A stretch of 64,000 nucleotides of DNA from Pelecanus crispus (GCF_030463565.1 NC_134659.1:6518511-6582510), one strand, 5' to 3'. Counted from the first letter of the stretch, positions 1 through 11,777 are shown. Numbers and translations are program-made. Notes: generated by a model not told the origin, from the sequence alone.

Positions 1-2212
1 GATTTTTGTGAGGTGCAGAAGCAGAAAAAAGGATCCACAGTGGTACAGGACTGCAGCTTGGCAGCCTCTCCCTCTAGATCTTGCATTCTCTGAGAAAACA
101 CTGGGGAGCAACAGGAAAACCACCTTCCAGACCATGCCTTGACAGGCAAAATTAGGGTGGTTTTCAATTACACTGGCTCAATCCATTAATGTAACACAAC
201 TGAAAGCCCCCTGAAGACTTGTTAAGATGCAGACTAGCATGTTCGAAGCCAAGTTAACCTGCCATATTGATGCTGGGCGGGGGGGGCAGAACGAGGAGGA
301 TTACTGCAGCTAATGAGACTGAAAAACATTTTGTCCCTCAAGAAAGTAAAAAGCCTGAGAGTAAAAGCAGCCTCTCGTGTGAGGCAGCTGATCTCCTTAT
401 TCACAGAATGCAGTTACACCAACAGGCATTTTTGCTAAGACATAAAGGGCTAAATCCTCCCCATCCTTACACACGTGGAAACCTACTGACGTCAATGGCT
501 GTAATGGTGTAATTGAAGGCAGAATGTAGCTCAAGGGGTCCCATTTTATTACTCTAGGAACAGTACAATGTATTAATAAGAGTACAGATGTCCCCAGACA
601 CATTTTATGTTTTTAAGACATGTGACCAGAGTTTTGACATCTCTGGTTACAGAACGCATCTTTCGGGAATTAATAAAGCATTAGCAAGTTTCAGCATGAC
701 TATCTGATCATTAAAAGGGTTTGTTTTTTTTTTTTTAACCTTAAGACTTAAAATGGGAAACAGGACAGAAATAACTATGCCTACAAAGACTACAGTTTGC
801 TTTCGTAAGTTTTCCCAGCCACACTTAACTACGTGGAATGACAGTAGGTCAGATTCTCACTGAATTTTCATCACTGAAAACTAATAGTCCCACTGAAGTC
901 AGCCCACATGTCATGAACTTGAGCTAAGAGTTGCAAAAATTCAGTATATTCAGCATGTTGGAATTTCTAACATACTTATGGTACATTATGCCATTTATTA
1001 TGGCTCATTAACCAGATCTTTCTGGACCCAGTGCTGATTAAATGTATTAATGCCTACACTAAAAGCTCTAGGCACTCTAACAGTTAATTAGGCTTCCAGG
1101 TATAAGTGATAATCACAAAGAAGTCATATCTAAATACCTAGTTCTCCACCAGCCAGCAAAGCAAGTAATAAACCAGTTCCTTCCCCTTCCCCGCCCCCCC
1201 CGCCCCCTCCCCCCACTTCAGAAGGAAAAAATCTATTTAGGAAAAATCTATTTCTGTTTTACTTGCTCTTCAGACTCTTGAAGACCCACATACTAGCCAG
1301 GAACCAACAATATTTTCTGAGAGCAAGAGGCACACTGCATCTTCACGAGGAACCCACTGGCCTTGCAAATCTCCCTTCCTAAACCCATCCTTTAGACCTT
1401 CTCTACACCTGCCCTTTACGTCCAGGACATGGGCTGCAGAGGTGGAACCCTGCTACACACAGCCTTCCCAGGAACCATAAAGGAAGCTCAGCGCAAAGGT
1501 TGGTGGCTCAATGAGGCTGTTTCTGCTTATTCTAAGACCGAGCAGGGAGGAGAAGAAAAAAATGACAGCTACGAGCCAGACAGCTACTGAACATGTAAAA
1601 CCAAGGGGACAGATAGCTCAAAAGGGATCTAATTTCTCTGGTTTACTTGCTGTAAAAATAAATCACCACAAAAAAAAAAGAGAAGTACTCAAGCGATATC
1701 ATATAGTTAAGTCTTATAATAAATTTTTGGCTCTTATTCTCCGAATCCTTCCTTACTGCATTAAATCTACTGAAGTCACCAGGATTTCTCAAATGAGAAA
1801 TGGTGTGCAGGGATAGGACGTTTATTACCTACCTCTCAAACAATGAGATAAAGTGGTTGGTATCCTCTTTCAATGCATGAGAGGGCTCCTACCAGGCTTA
1901 TTTATTTATTTATCATGAGGCTTCATCGGTATCATCTGAGAGGTAGGAGATTTTAATACTCCCATCAGATAGAAAAGATGAAGGCAAGCTAAGAACATAC
2001 CCATAATAGGAATGCAAAAATTCCTGTAGATTTTGCCACAGGGAAATTAGTTTGCTTCAGGGGTATAAAGCACTTGAACCAAATCAAAGATAAAACTCTG
2101 CTGAAGAATTGTCTCCATGCAACAGAAAATTTCAAAAGCTGTAAATAAACAATACAAAACAGCACAACACTTGCTGTGCAGAAAGACTGCATCTCCTCAC
2201 AAAATACAGCTT
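1..2212. other. Intergenic stretch, no gene recognised
   Basis: No open frame here resembles a known protein, and none is bounded by convincing splice sites. The stretch is AT-richer than the rest of the window. It holds a C-rich run near 1190-1212, a TTTA microsatellite at 1899-1912 and an A-run at 2257-2272. In amniotes the next gene beyond MED20 on this side is USP49; none of its coding sequence was recognised, so this is either intergenic or non-coding USP49 sequence. Confidence 0.5.
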
Positions 2213-2218
2213 TTTATT
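2213..2218 (-). terminator. MED20: Candidate MED20 poly(A) signal
   Basis: The minus strand reads AATAAA here, about 410 nt downstream of the MED20 stop codon. It is the first canonical hexamer I found after the stop. A further cluster of overlapping AATAAA hexamers lies at 1899-1912, so a longer 3' UTR is possible. Confidence 0.4.
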
Positions 2219-2628
2219 TCGATGAAAAATAACAAGACACTTTCACGTGGATGTCAAAAAAAAAAAAAAAAAGAAATCTCTCATGTAGCTGTTTGCAGTC
2301 AAGGAAACTCTGCCCTTGCACGCATTTGGCTGGAATTTCTCCTTTTCCCTCCTTCTGCTGACGAACAGTAATCCCCTGCACGAAGCACTGTACTAAGAAT
2401 CATCAGAACCACAGGCCTGATCCCAGACACGCTCAAAAACATGAAGGAGGACAATAAGAAATACACACAACATTCAAGAACTTTGCTTTGAAACGGGGGG
2501 AAGAGATTGAGAAAAAAATAAAAAACCTTGGGCTGCCTCCAGTGCCGCTTTTTGGAGGGACTCCTGATCCAGATGGGGAGGCAGAAACAAGGACGCAGTC
2601 GCTCTAAATGGGGCTCCAGGGAGTCCTT

Positions 2629-5600
2629 TCATCTGATCCCCGCTACAGGCACCTGCTGCTGCTTGCGGATCTTGTTGAACAGCTCCATGTACTGAACCAT
2701 CGTGTCCGCTGGGCTGTAGATGCTGTCGTGCTTGGTGCCAAACACGGACGGGATACCGGGAGTGTGGTTCCCCATGAAGCTCTGCATGAACTCCATGAGC
2801 AGGTTCCAGCAGTCGTTGGCTATCACGCAGGGGCAGTACTCCACCTGGCAACAGAAACCACAGCCCTGAAGCTCGTGGCAGGGGCAATAACCATGCAGGA
2901 GGCAACCCGCTTTCATAGAATCACAGAATCATTTAGGTTGAAAAAGACCTTTAAGATCATCCAGTCCAACCATTAACCTAACACTACCAAGTCCACCACT
3001 AAACCAATTAAGGGTAGAGTAGCAACCCCATGCCTCCTGGCTTGGTGGCTGGATCATTTATAATGAAAGTAAAAACTAGGAATCATTAAGGTTGGAAAGG
3101 ACCTCTAAGATCATCAGTCCAACCATCAACCCAACCCCACCATGCCCACTAAACCATATCCCAAAGTGCCACGTCTGCCCGTTTTTTGAACGCTTCCAGG
3201 AATGGGGACTCCACCACCTCTCTGTGGATATTTTTCCTAATATCCAATCTAGACCTCCCCTGACGCAACTTGAGCCCATTTCCTCTCGTCCTATTGTTAT
3301 CTACTTGGGAGAAGAGACCACCACCCACCTCGCTACAACCTCCTTTCAGGTAGTTGTAGAGAGTTTCCTCTCTCTGCCTCACTAGAGAGAGAATGCTTTT
3401 TATAAAAATGTCTGAGAATATTTAGCGTATAACGAGGATGGACAAATAGAAATCAACAGGACATGCTGGGAACATGCAAGCAATCCCTTCAAAAGGGAAG
3501 GGGAGGTAAAACGTACCCTGTAAGGGCATTGCTTTTAGTAAATCCCCAACAGTGGAGATCTTGGGACTTTGGTTCAAACGTCACATTGACTTTACCCCAC
3601 CCAAAACCAAACTTCATTCCCACATGCTGGTAGGTCGATGACTCGTGTGGCCGAGATGTCTTTCATGAGCATACTGGAAAAAGCCTTGGGACTTAAGAAC
3701 TTGAAGCGTTTTACTAAATATGAGTCTGGTCCCAAATCAGGAGTAGGTCCTAATGCAAACCCTAAAAAAAACCCCTACTAAACTAAAACAGAAGCAGCCA
3801 GACCACCTGGCAAATCTGGTCCTGAACTCAAGTTTAGGGTAAAACAAGCTTCTGTTTAACCCCAGGTCAGTAGCAACGCTGACGCTACAACACCTGTGTT
3901 TACTGCAGTGAAGAAACAAGCTGTTTCTCAATCCTCGGTCCCTGCTGGCTAGGAACACCTGCCCGAGTAGACGCAGCGTGACTATTAGTTGTGTATCAGA
4001 TAATAGGATTTGTCTGTTTAGAAAAGCATAAACTTGGATTTTGAAGGACTTTTAAGCACCTAATTCTCAGCTATCTTGAAGACTGTTAGGCACCAATATA
4101 TCTAGGTGTCTGGAGTCTGACCTACTCTGCTTTGCCCTTCCCATACCAGCGTAGCCCAGCTCTTTGTCTTTTTCCGAGATGTTTTTCAGCCCGGCTGAGG
4201 CTTGCCTGTGGCTTGTGAGCCTTTGACTCACGCTTGCACTCAGCCAACTGTCTCCCCAAATGCCTTCCTAGATCCTCCCATGCCCCTTCGTGTACGCTGA
4301 AGGATCTCCCTTTAGAGTTTGCTTCAGCCCAGCTTCCACCCTGTGAAATGCCCGTCGGCAGCTGGCAACCGATGCTCTTGAGCCTCATCAGCAGTCACGG
4401 CACCGAGCGGAGAGCGCGGAAGCAGTTTGATGGCAGGCTTCAAGCCCGCGGTGCACCCCACGGTGCGGCAATCCAGGTCGGCACGCCACGGGGTAGGACT
4501 GATGCCGGCCAAAAGCTCCCTGGTGAGGACAAGACCATCTCTACACCATGTGAGCAGAACGTGAGGCAGGAGGGCCCTGCTCTCCCTGGGCTGCCTCAGC
4601 CCTGACACTGTCTGCTTGAGATGGGGAAAGAAAGCAAAACCCAACTCAGCATCGAATTAGCAGCTGAAGAAGCTGTTCTGTCCCCCTTGGTATGCTTATT
4701 AACCTGAAGCGCGCTGCTAGTGTTGTGCGTCAGGACTTTAAGCAGCTTTTTAGTTTGATGGCATCCCTTCAGGGTTTTGTTTATTGACGCTTCAATGACA
4801 GGCTTTTCCATAGCTGCAGCTGAGCCCCAAAGTACCTGCCTGAATTAAACCTTGTTGTGAAAAGGGGATAAATACCCTGCCTGCTGCATACATGAACATA
4901 TCTAGTACAAACTACCAAACTCCCAGCAACGAGCAATACAATCGAGACACAGAAGAGACGGGGGATTTCTCATCTAGCCTCCAACATGGGATTTCCCTCT
5001 CTGTAGTTGTATTTCACACCATTCAAAAACGATTCTTACCTCCACAGATATCCCACGTGCACTGGGCCCCATTGTAACCGTGCCCACCTTCACCAAGAAG
5101 TCACAGTACTGGTAGCGGGTGCCCCGGCTCTCTATCTTGTTCGCCTTGGCATTCTGGAAGAAGCCTTTCAACTTCACCATAAGGATATCAAAGTTGGCAT
5201 CTGCTATGAGGCAGGGACCATTTTCAAAGAGAGCAAAGCAGCTGAGGGGATATTCGGAGTTGTGCATCACATACATCAGCTTGCCCGTCTGCCCTGAAAT
5301 AAGAGCAATGGGATTTGGGCTGTAAACCCAACAGTCCTGCACTCGGATGTGCTTTAAAGCAGCACCTGGTTTTTCCTTTGTCCTCCTCGTTGCTTTAATT
5401 CCAGGGTCCTTGTACCACTCGCACACACTTGTTCTCTGGCTGCTCAGTGAATAGATTGTATTTCCTTCTCAAGATTTAAAGGGGAATAAAATTCTTCTGC
5501 AGCCCAAGGATAATAGGCCAGCACAACTCGGAGACCAGAGGCCAAGCTGGAGGCCAGATCCCTAGTGGACTGTGGGGGGTGGTCAGCAAAGAGCACCCAC

Positions 5601-7184
5601 CTCCCATCCCCAAATGTGGGGCTGGGCATCCGCTGACTGCCCTCCGGCCCACAGTCACCAGAGGAAGGTCAGGCTTTGCCTCTCCCTCCCACGCACCCAC
5701 TGGTCCTGCTGGGAGAGGACGTGCTGGGACACGCTCTGGAAAACAGCGTGTCCAGAGAGGACGCGCCTGGCTTGCGCCATGCTTTAAAAGCTGGAAAAAA
5801 TTCTCATTTATCCACCTAGGTCAAAAAAGCTTTTCCACACATGGGGCCGTGCAAGTTCCAGCTGCGGAAAAAGCAGCAAAAAGCTGCTCTGGAAGCTTCA
5901 GATGGATCTGTCCGGGCACATCGGCTGAGCAGAGCCCTGAGGCTGCGTGGGCTCAGCGCTGACCTCTGCAGCCACAGGGCCACCACGGTGATGTTCACAT
6001 CGGCATTTTTAAATGATGTGAAAATCCAGGCATTTTGGAGAAAGAAAGAGGCCGAAGCAGCCCCTCAAGGCGAGCAGGCCACGCCATACCTTTGAGCTAC
6101 CGGTTTAGGCTGTGCCACATCAAGAGGGGATTTGGAGTCCTCCAAGCACATTCCCTGGCAACGGCTGGGTCGTCCCATGCCTCAGCCTCCCCAGAGCTGC
6201 TCCCACCGCCCTGGGAGCCGGCACTCCTCCGCTCCCACCTCCGGCTTGCAGGGTGGCTGCACCGCCTGCCCTCGGGCGCTCGCCCTCCCGGAGGCAGGGC
6301 AGGCAGCAGCCGGCAAGATGCTGCCAGGAGACTTGTACCCATCCTCTCCCCGAGCAAAACGCAGCCTCCAAATCGACTCGGACAGAACCAGCATTTTAAA
6401 AAGCTTCACGGAAAAAGTCACTCTGACAGCAAAGATACCTGACACGGCCGCTCAGGAATCCTCGAGGCATGGCTCGCCCCGCGACACGGACATCGGCAAC
6501 CAGGAAAACCGTGCTGGCGAGCGGGCGGGAGAGCTCAGGCTGGCATTTGCTGGCGGGCAGCCCCAGCACGCAGCACCGTGCCCGACACCGACCTTCCCTG
6601 TCTCCCCCGGGAGCACGTAACGGGGACGCTCCTTCTCCCGGAGCGGAGCCAACGGGAAGGGCAGCGCGCACCTTCCGTGGCAGAGAAGGCGTTCGGCAGG
6701 CAGCGAGATGGCTGTTCGCTCCCCACGGTGACAAATAAACCCGCGGGGAAAGCCTCCGCTCTGCCGGGTCTGGACAAATCCCCCCGCGGCCTCACCCGCG
6801 GCAGACGCCGCTTCCACGGGCCACCGCGCTGCCACCCCGGGGGCCGGGGGAAGGGGCTGGGGGAGGCGGCGGCTCCGGGCCCGGGGTGGGCCCGGCGCTG
6901 ACCTTGGCTGCCGATGGTGGAGGCGGCGGTGTGGTAGGTCTCGCAGTCCACGCAGAACGTCCCCTGCTTCTCGGCCCCCAGCAGCTCCAGCTTCCGCGTC
7001 AGGATCTCCACCGTCTGCTGCACGCTCTTCCCCTCCGCCACGGGCACCTGCGCCACGCTGCAACCGGCAACAGTCAGGGACCGGGCCGGGAGCAGGCAGA
7101 GACCCGGGCACCGGGCCCGGGCCCCGGCTCCCCGCGGCGGGAGCCCCGAGCCCCGAGCCCCGGCCCGTACCAGGTGACCCCCAT
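2629..7184 (-). CDS. MED20: Mediator complex subunit 20
   Basis: MED20 is a subunit of the Mediator head module. It pairs with MED18 and helps link Mediator to RNA polymerase II in the nucleus. Four coding exons were read on the minus strand: 7184-7171, 7057-6903, 5293-5040 and 2844-2629, all with GT..AG introns. Their lengths (14, 155, 254, 216) sum to 212 codons plus stop, the same length as human MED20. Diagnostic stretches are [13 protein letters not shown] in exon 2, [20 protein letters not shown] and [20 protein letters not shown] in exon 3, and the C-terminal [14 protein letters not shown]. The family has a TBP-like fold; no catalytic residues are expected. Only the first four codons and part of the fifth lie in exon 1, so the start is fixed by the MGVT sequence and the in-phase donor. 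Intron 1 is only 113 bp. The gene lies head to head with BYSL, with 191 bp between the two start codons. Confidence 0.97.
2913..3079 (-). mobile_element. CR1-type LINE 3' fragment (copy A)
   Basis: Read on the minus strand, the fragment ends in the CR1 tail ATTCTGTGATTCTATGA preceded by the typical GATCTTAAAGGTC core. Its 5' part, ending at CTAG (3076-3079), is unlike the usual CR1 3' UTR but recurs in the copy at 60424-60591. It is severely 5'-truncated and lies in MED20 intron 3. The adjoining second CR1 begins at 3080 in the same orientation. Confidence 0.8.
3080..3383 (-). mobile_element. CR1 LINE 3' fragment
   Basis: About 300 bp of standard avian CR1 3' sequence in minus orientation. 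Recognisable blocks in plus-strand reading are GGTTGGAAAGGACCTCTAAG, CTTCCAGGAATGGGGACTCC, AATATCCAATCTAGACCTCC and CCATTTCCTCTCGTCCTATT. It is 5'-truncated and contains no usable reverse transcriptase frame. It forms a head-to-tail pair with the fragment at 2913-3079, inside MED20 intron 3. Confidence 0.88.
3384..5039. other. MED20: Rest of MED20 intron 3
   Basis: Non-coding. Apart from the CR1 pair at its far end I see no repeat, RNA gene or conserved frame. Several short open frames occur on both strands, but none is exon-like. Confidence 0.6.
5294..6902. other. MED20: MED20 intron 2
   Basis: Non-coding. The half nearest exon 2 (from about 6150) is strongly CpG-rich and belongs to the MED20/BYSL promoter island. 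Long overlapping open frames there are a side effect of GC content. Confidence 0.6.
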
Positions 7185-7206
7185 GCCGCCCGCCACCACG
7201 GAACCG

Positions 7207-7309
7207 CCGCCGGAAGGGGCGTGGCCCCGCTGTGCCGCCGGAAGGGGCGTGGCCCCGCTGTGCCGCCGGAAGGGGCGTGGCCCCGCTGTGCCGCCGGAAG
7301 GGGCGTGGC
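7207..7309 (+). repeat. 28-bp tandem repeat inside the divergent promoter
   Basis: Three complete copies and one partial copy of a 28-bp unit start at 7207, 7235, 7263 and 7291. The full copies appear identical. Each unit contains CCGGAAG, a core ETS-family site, running into GGGGCGTGGC, a GC or KLF box. A degenerate fifth GCGGAAGGGGC follows at about 7311. The array fills most of the 191 bp between the MED20 and BYSL start codons, so copy number sets both the site number and the gene spacing. Confidence 0.9.
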
Positions 7310-7333
7310 GGAGGCGGAAGGGGCGGAGCCAGG

Positions 7334-7343
7334 GCGCACGCGC
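7334..7343 (+). promoter_or_regulatory. BYSL: NRF1-type site upstream of BYSL
   Basis: GCGCACGCGC matches the NRF1 core GCGCAYGCGC. It lies 33 bp upstream of the BYSL start codon, just after the 28-bp repeats. NRF1 sites near the start are common in TATA-less housekeeping promoters; binding here is inferred. Confidence 0.55.
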
Positions 7344-7375
7344 GGCCGGTGGCGGCTGCTGTCAGGCCCGTCGCC

Positions 7376-9942
7376 ATGCCCAAGGCCCGGCGGGCGCGGG
7401 GCCCCGGCCCCTCGGTGCCGCTGGCCGAGCAGATCCTGCAGGACGCGGCCCCGCGGCCCACGGCGCGGGAGAAGCGGCGGGGCGGCCGGGCCGGGGAGGA
7501 GGAGGGCGGCGGCGGCGGCGGCGAGGGCTATGTGGACGCGCGGCTCTCCCGCCGCATCCTGGAGCAGGCGCGGCGGCAGCAGGAGGAGCTGGAGGCCGAG
7601 CACGGCCCCGGAGCGCCCGCCGACCCCAAGCAGCGCAGCACGGCGCTGGGTGAGCCCCCGGTTCCCCCCCTCGGTTCCCCCCCCGGCTCCCCCCCGGGCG
7701 TCGAAGGTGCGAGGCCCGGGGCTGAGCCAGCGCCGCTCCCCCGCAGGCCCGGCGGTGCGCGGCCCCGGCTCGGACTCGGAGGATGACGAGGAGTGGCCTT
7801 CGCTGGAGAAGGCGGCGGCGGCGGCGGGACGGAGCGGGGAGTTCTGCGGGGAGGTGGTGGTGGACCCCGAGGACGAGAAGGCCATCGAGATGTTTATGAA
7901 CAAGAACCCGCCGCTGAGGTGAGGAGGAGGAGGCGGCGGCGGGAGAAGGGGCCGGGCCGGGGCAGCGGCCGACGCTTTGGCCCCTGACTCGAGCCCCTCC
8001 TGCGTCGGCCCCAGGCGCACGCTGGCCGACATCATCATGGAGAAGATCACGGAGAAGCAGACGGAGGTGGAGACGGCGTTGTCGGAGATATCGGGCTGCC
8101 CCATGCCCCAGCTCGATCCCCGCGTCCTGGAGGTCTACCGGGGCGTCAGAGAGGTAACGACAAAGCAGCTCTGCCCCGGGGCCCGGCGAGCGCCGCGCTG
8201 AGCCCCACGGCCTTCGCCTCGGCGCCCACTCCCCCTCAGTGACACTGGCTCCGTCCATACCCTGTGCAGGCAGTTCCGCCTGTCAACTGCGGTTTGCGTA
8301 GTGTTGGTCGCTGAAGTTGCTCGGAGAGTTTCTGAGTGACGATCTCCTGAGCACCGTGCTCGGGATGGTCCTGGGACGGCCCTTTCTTAAGACCAGGGAT
8401 GGTCCTTTCTTACCAGAGGTGCTAAGGGAGGGGAAAACTTTCTCCTGGTCGTGAGACAAGTCCCGCAGCCCTGCTGTCAGCACCTATATGTCATGGCCTG
8501 GCCTGTGTCTGTGTCTTTTCAGGTGCTGTCCAAATACAGGAGCGGGAAACTCCCCAAGGCATTTAAGATCATTCCTGCCTTGTCCAACTGGGAGCAGATT
8601 CTCTACATCACAGAGCCAGAGACGTGGACAGCAGCTGCCATGTACCAAGCCACCAGGTAAGATCTCTGGGAGGTGCTGACGTGGGATTTTTTAGCTTTTT
8701 CTGTAACTGGAACCAGGTTTTCAGAACACAAGGCTGTCCCCTGCTCGGCCTCCTTTCTCCACACCTCGCTTTGCGCTTTGCTTTTCCCAGGATATTTTCA
8801 TCCAACCTGAAAGAGAGGATGGCCCAGCGGTTCTACAACCTGGTGCTGCTGCCGCGGGTCAGGGATGACATCGCCGAGTACAAGCGCCTCAACTTTCACC
8901 TCTACATGGCTTTGAAGAAGGCTCTGTTCAAGCCGGCAGCCTGGTTCAAAGGTGGGGACTTGCTGCAGCACTGCTGTTCCTACCTGGGAGCCTCTCGCTA
9001 TCCGGGAAGCTCAGCAGGAGCACATGTTTGGGTTCTTTTGGAGGTTTGATGGCAGGTTACGAGCTGTCTTGAGTCTCCTCTTGGTCTTGTCCGGCAACCT
9101 GAGGGTGTTCAGGGCTACTTGGGTGGCAGGGAGATGCTGCGACCCCTGTAACAGCAGCTGGTGGTGGAGCTGTTATTTCCTGGGGTCACATGCGTCCTGG
9201 GATAGGAGAAGGGGCTGAGCCCCGCGTCCCACGGCTCTGCCTGCTGCGATTGAGACAGGCGGCGCCTGACTCTTCTGCTTCCGCAGGGATCCTCATCCCC
9301 CTGTGCGAGTCGGGGACCTGCACGCTGCGGGAGGCCATCATCATCGGCAGCATCCTCACCAAGTGCTCCATCCCCGTCCTCCACTCCAGGTAACACGCTG
9401 GGAGGCCGGAGCGGGGAGAGGTTCTCCTTTAGGAACACGGGTGCAACGCCTGGGGCCTGTCCCTCAGCCTCTCCGGCATCTCGGAGGCAGGGGGGATTCG
9501 CTCGGCTCCCTTCAGGGTCGAGATTCAAGGCCTGCCTGCCCCGTGGCTCCTGCCTGCCCTGCCCTCACCTCGGTGCTCTCTCCGTCCCCGCAGCGCGGCC
9601 ATGCTGAAGATTGCTGAGATGCAGTACAGCGGCGCCAACAGCATCTTCCTCCGGCTGCTCATCGACAAGAAATACGCCCTGCCCTTCCGTGTGGTGGATG
9701 CCCTCGTCTTCCACTTCCTGGCCTTCCGCACGGACCAGCGGGTCCTGCCCGTGCTGTGGCACCAGAGCTTCCTGGCTTTGGCCCAGCGCTACAAGGAGGA
9801 CCTCTCCTCGGAGCAGAAGGAGGCTTTGCTCGAGCTGCTCAAATTCCACAGCCATCCGCAGATCTCGCCGGAGATCCGGCGGGAGCTGATGAACTCCAAG
9901 ACGCGGGATGTGGAGGGGCAGCAGCCCGTGGCCATGGAATGA
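7376..9942 (+). CDS. BYSL: Bystin, 40S ribosomal subunit biogenesis factor
   Basis: Bystin (yeast Enp1) is a nucleolar and cytoplasmic factor needed for pre-40S maturation. Seven coding exons were read: 7376-7649, 7747-7918, 8015-8153, 8523-8656, 8791-8951, 9287-9389 and 9594-9942, all with GT..AG introns. They total 443 codons plus stop; human has 437. The N-terminal quarter is low-complexity and charged: a basic MPKARRARG start, a six-glycine run from a GGC repeat near 7505-7526, and an acidic [14 protein letters not shown] block in exon 2. The conserved bystin domain starts around [20 protein letters not shown] and runs to the C-terminus. It includes [48 protein letters not shown] and [16 protein letters not shown]. 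Introns 1 and 2 are only 97 and 96 bp. The start codon is the only in-frame Met before the conserved region and agrees with human MPK. Confidence 0.97.
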
Positions 9943-10212
9943 GCAGGGCGAGGCCGGGAAAAGCCGCAGCCCGCCCCGCTCCCGGGACACTGCTGGATGC
10001 AGCTGGGAGGCCGGCGCGGGAGCGAAGCTGTTGGGGAGCGTCTGTCTCAGGATCCTGCTGCTCTGAGCGGGCGCTGGGGGCTGGCTGTGCCCGTAGAGCT
10101 GGACCGCGCTCCCCGCACTGCTCGTCACGGGGCAGGACAGCCCCTGTCCCACCTGGGAACAACCCGGTGCCACCGGCGTCCCGGGAGGGTTTGCCCCGTT
10201 CCTGTATTGGAA

Positions 10213-10218
10213 AATAAA
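10213..10218 (+). terminator. BYSL: BYSL poly(A) signal
   Basis: AATAAA lies 271 nt after the BYSL stop codon and is followed by a GT-containing stretch. It is the first canonical hexamer downstream on the plus strand. Confidence 0.75.
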
Positions 10219-10408
10219 ACGCGAGCCGTGTCCGTCAGCCAGGGCTGGTTCTGCCCCGCAGCTGCACCCCTCTGCGGCCGCATCCCCATGCCCTCCTGCC
10301 CCATCCCTCCCTGTCCTGTCCCCAGCAGGTGGCAGAGCAAAGCCACGGGCCCTGGGGCTCGCAGAGCCGCAGACTGCATCTGCGCTGCCGGCACTGGTCC
10401 CTCTGACC

Positions 10409-10480
10409 GCAAAGGGACCCCTGTGCACCCCCTCTTCCCACTCTGCAAAGGGACCCCTGTGCACCCCCTCTTCCCGCCCT
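10409..10480 (+). repeat. 36-bp tandem duplication
   Basis: Two adjacent copies of a 36-bp unit starting GCAAAGGGACCCCTGTGCAC at 10409 and 10445; they differ by only about two bases near the end. No function is apparent. Confidence 0.85.
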
Positions 10481-10558
10481 GCGCTGTTGGGCAAAGGGAG
10501 GGCGGGCAGGGGGACAGCGCAGGGACCCCCACGCTGGTCCCAGAGCCCAAAACTGCTC

Positions 10559-10576
10559 GGGGGGGGGGGGGGGGGG
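10559..10576 (+). repeat. G-run of 18 bases
   Basis: An uninterrupted G homopolymer followed by TGGGGTGTGG, just past the BYSL 3' end. It could form a G-quadruplex, or its length may be a sequencing artefact. Confidence 0.7.
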
Positions 10577-11777
10577 TGGGGTGTGGTGCGGAATGCTCCT
10601 GTTGGTGCTTGAGGGTTTCCCCAAGGGCTCGGGTGTCACCAGGCAGGAGCGGGCTGCGGAGCTGCCGCATCACGGCTGCTGCTGGCCGCAGGGCCTGAGC
10701 CGGGACGCCGCAGGGAGCGCGTGTGTGGCCGTGGGCAGAGACGAGGGCAGCACCGGGAGCCTGGCACCATCCCCACCGCCCCGCTGCCAACCCCCTTCCC
10801 CAGGGATTTTCCTGAAACGCTGCTCGGTGAGGCTGGTGAAGGCCCAGGGCTGCTGTCCTCGGCTGGCCCTCGAGGCCACGTGCCTGGCCTGCCCATGGCA
10901 GCCTGCCCACACGCCACCTCTGCTGGAAAACCCACTGGGGCTTTTCCTGCCCTGTCCCGCGAGGCGCTGCGCTTACCCTGGGGAATCGCCGCCACTGCGA
11001 TGCCGCAAGGTTTGCGCCTTGCAAGTACCCGGCCTCGCCCCTGAATCCAGCGCAAAGCCCCTGCGGCTTCCTACGGCAGCAGGCTGCGCCGGGGACAGCG
11101 CTCGAGAGCGGGCACCTTCTCCCGTGACAGTGGCGGCGGCGGGAGCAGAAGCCACGTGAAGCAAAGCAGCACGCCAAGCCCGGCCACCCAGGCTGGTTGC
11201 GCACCGCAGCGCCTTTTCCTTGGCTTCCTGATTTTTATCTCTTTTCTTTAAGCCAAAAGCTGATGAGTGCGAGAGATAGCCCGGGCTCGCACGGCGCATC
11301 AGCACGCTCTCACCACCCTGCAGCACCGCCCCAGCGCCCATCGGCGAGGGAGGCTTCAAAGCTGCCGGGGGCGTGAAGTCGCTGCCTCCTCTGCCACGGC
11401 CGCTCTGCAGGCAGGCTCCTTGCCCGCAGGGACGCGTTTCGGTTCCACGTTCATCCACTGCCGTCCACGAGCTGCCCCAGGGCCTCGGCGAGCACAACGC
11501 GCGGCCCTCGCCCGCCGCAGCATCTCCTCTCGGCGGGGTTGGAGCCACCTGCCTGCCCGCTTCCCTGCTTCATCCTGCTCTTGCGGCCCCGGGAAATGCA
11601 GGGCTAGAGCCTCTGGGACCTTCCAGCCGCTGGGGCCCCACCGCAGAACGATTCGGGGCCGAGGCAGGGGCTCTGCGAGGGAAGAGGAGGCCGAGGTCTT
11701 CCCCGAGCGGTCCAAGGCCCAGCGCGGAGCAGCTCGCAAAGGGAAACCCTTGAGGCGTTCATACTTCTTCAAAATAC

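Larger units (their letters stand above)
6160..8220. promoter_or_regulatory. CpG island spanning the MED20/BYSL divergent promoter
   Basis: This is a visibly CpG-dense block around both start codons (7184 on the minus strand, 7376 on the plus strand). It covers MED20 exons 1 and 2 and BYSL exons 1 to 3. Edges are by eye. There is no TATA box between the two genes, as is usual for divergent housekeeping promoters. Confidence 0.7.
10219..11759. other. Spacer between converging BYSL and CCND3 3' ends
   Basis: GC-rich, with long overlapping open frames on both strands that show no family resemblance and are best read as composition artefacts. It contains a 36-bp tandem duplication (10409-10480) and an 18-base G-run (10559-10576). 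No gene is supported. Confidence 0.6.

Noticed and set aside
6452-8104. 550-codon open frame on the minus strand across the MED20/BYSL promoter, and similar long frames nearby
   Set aside because: It overlaps real BYSL exons in another frame, is Pro/Ala/Arg-rich and reflects GC-rich sequence with few stop codons.
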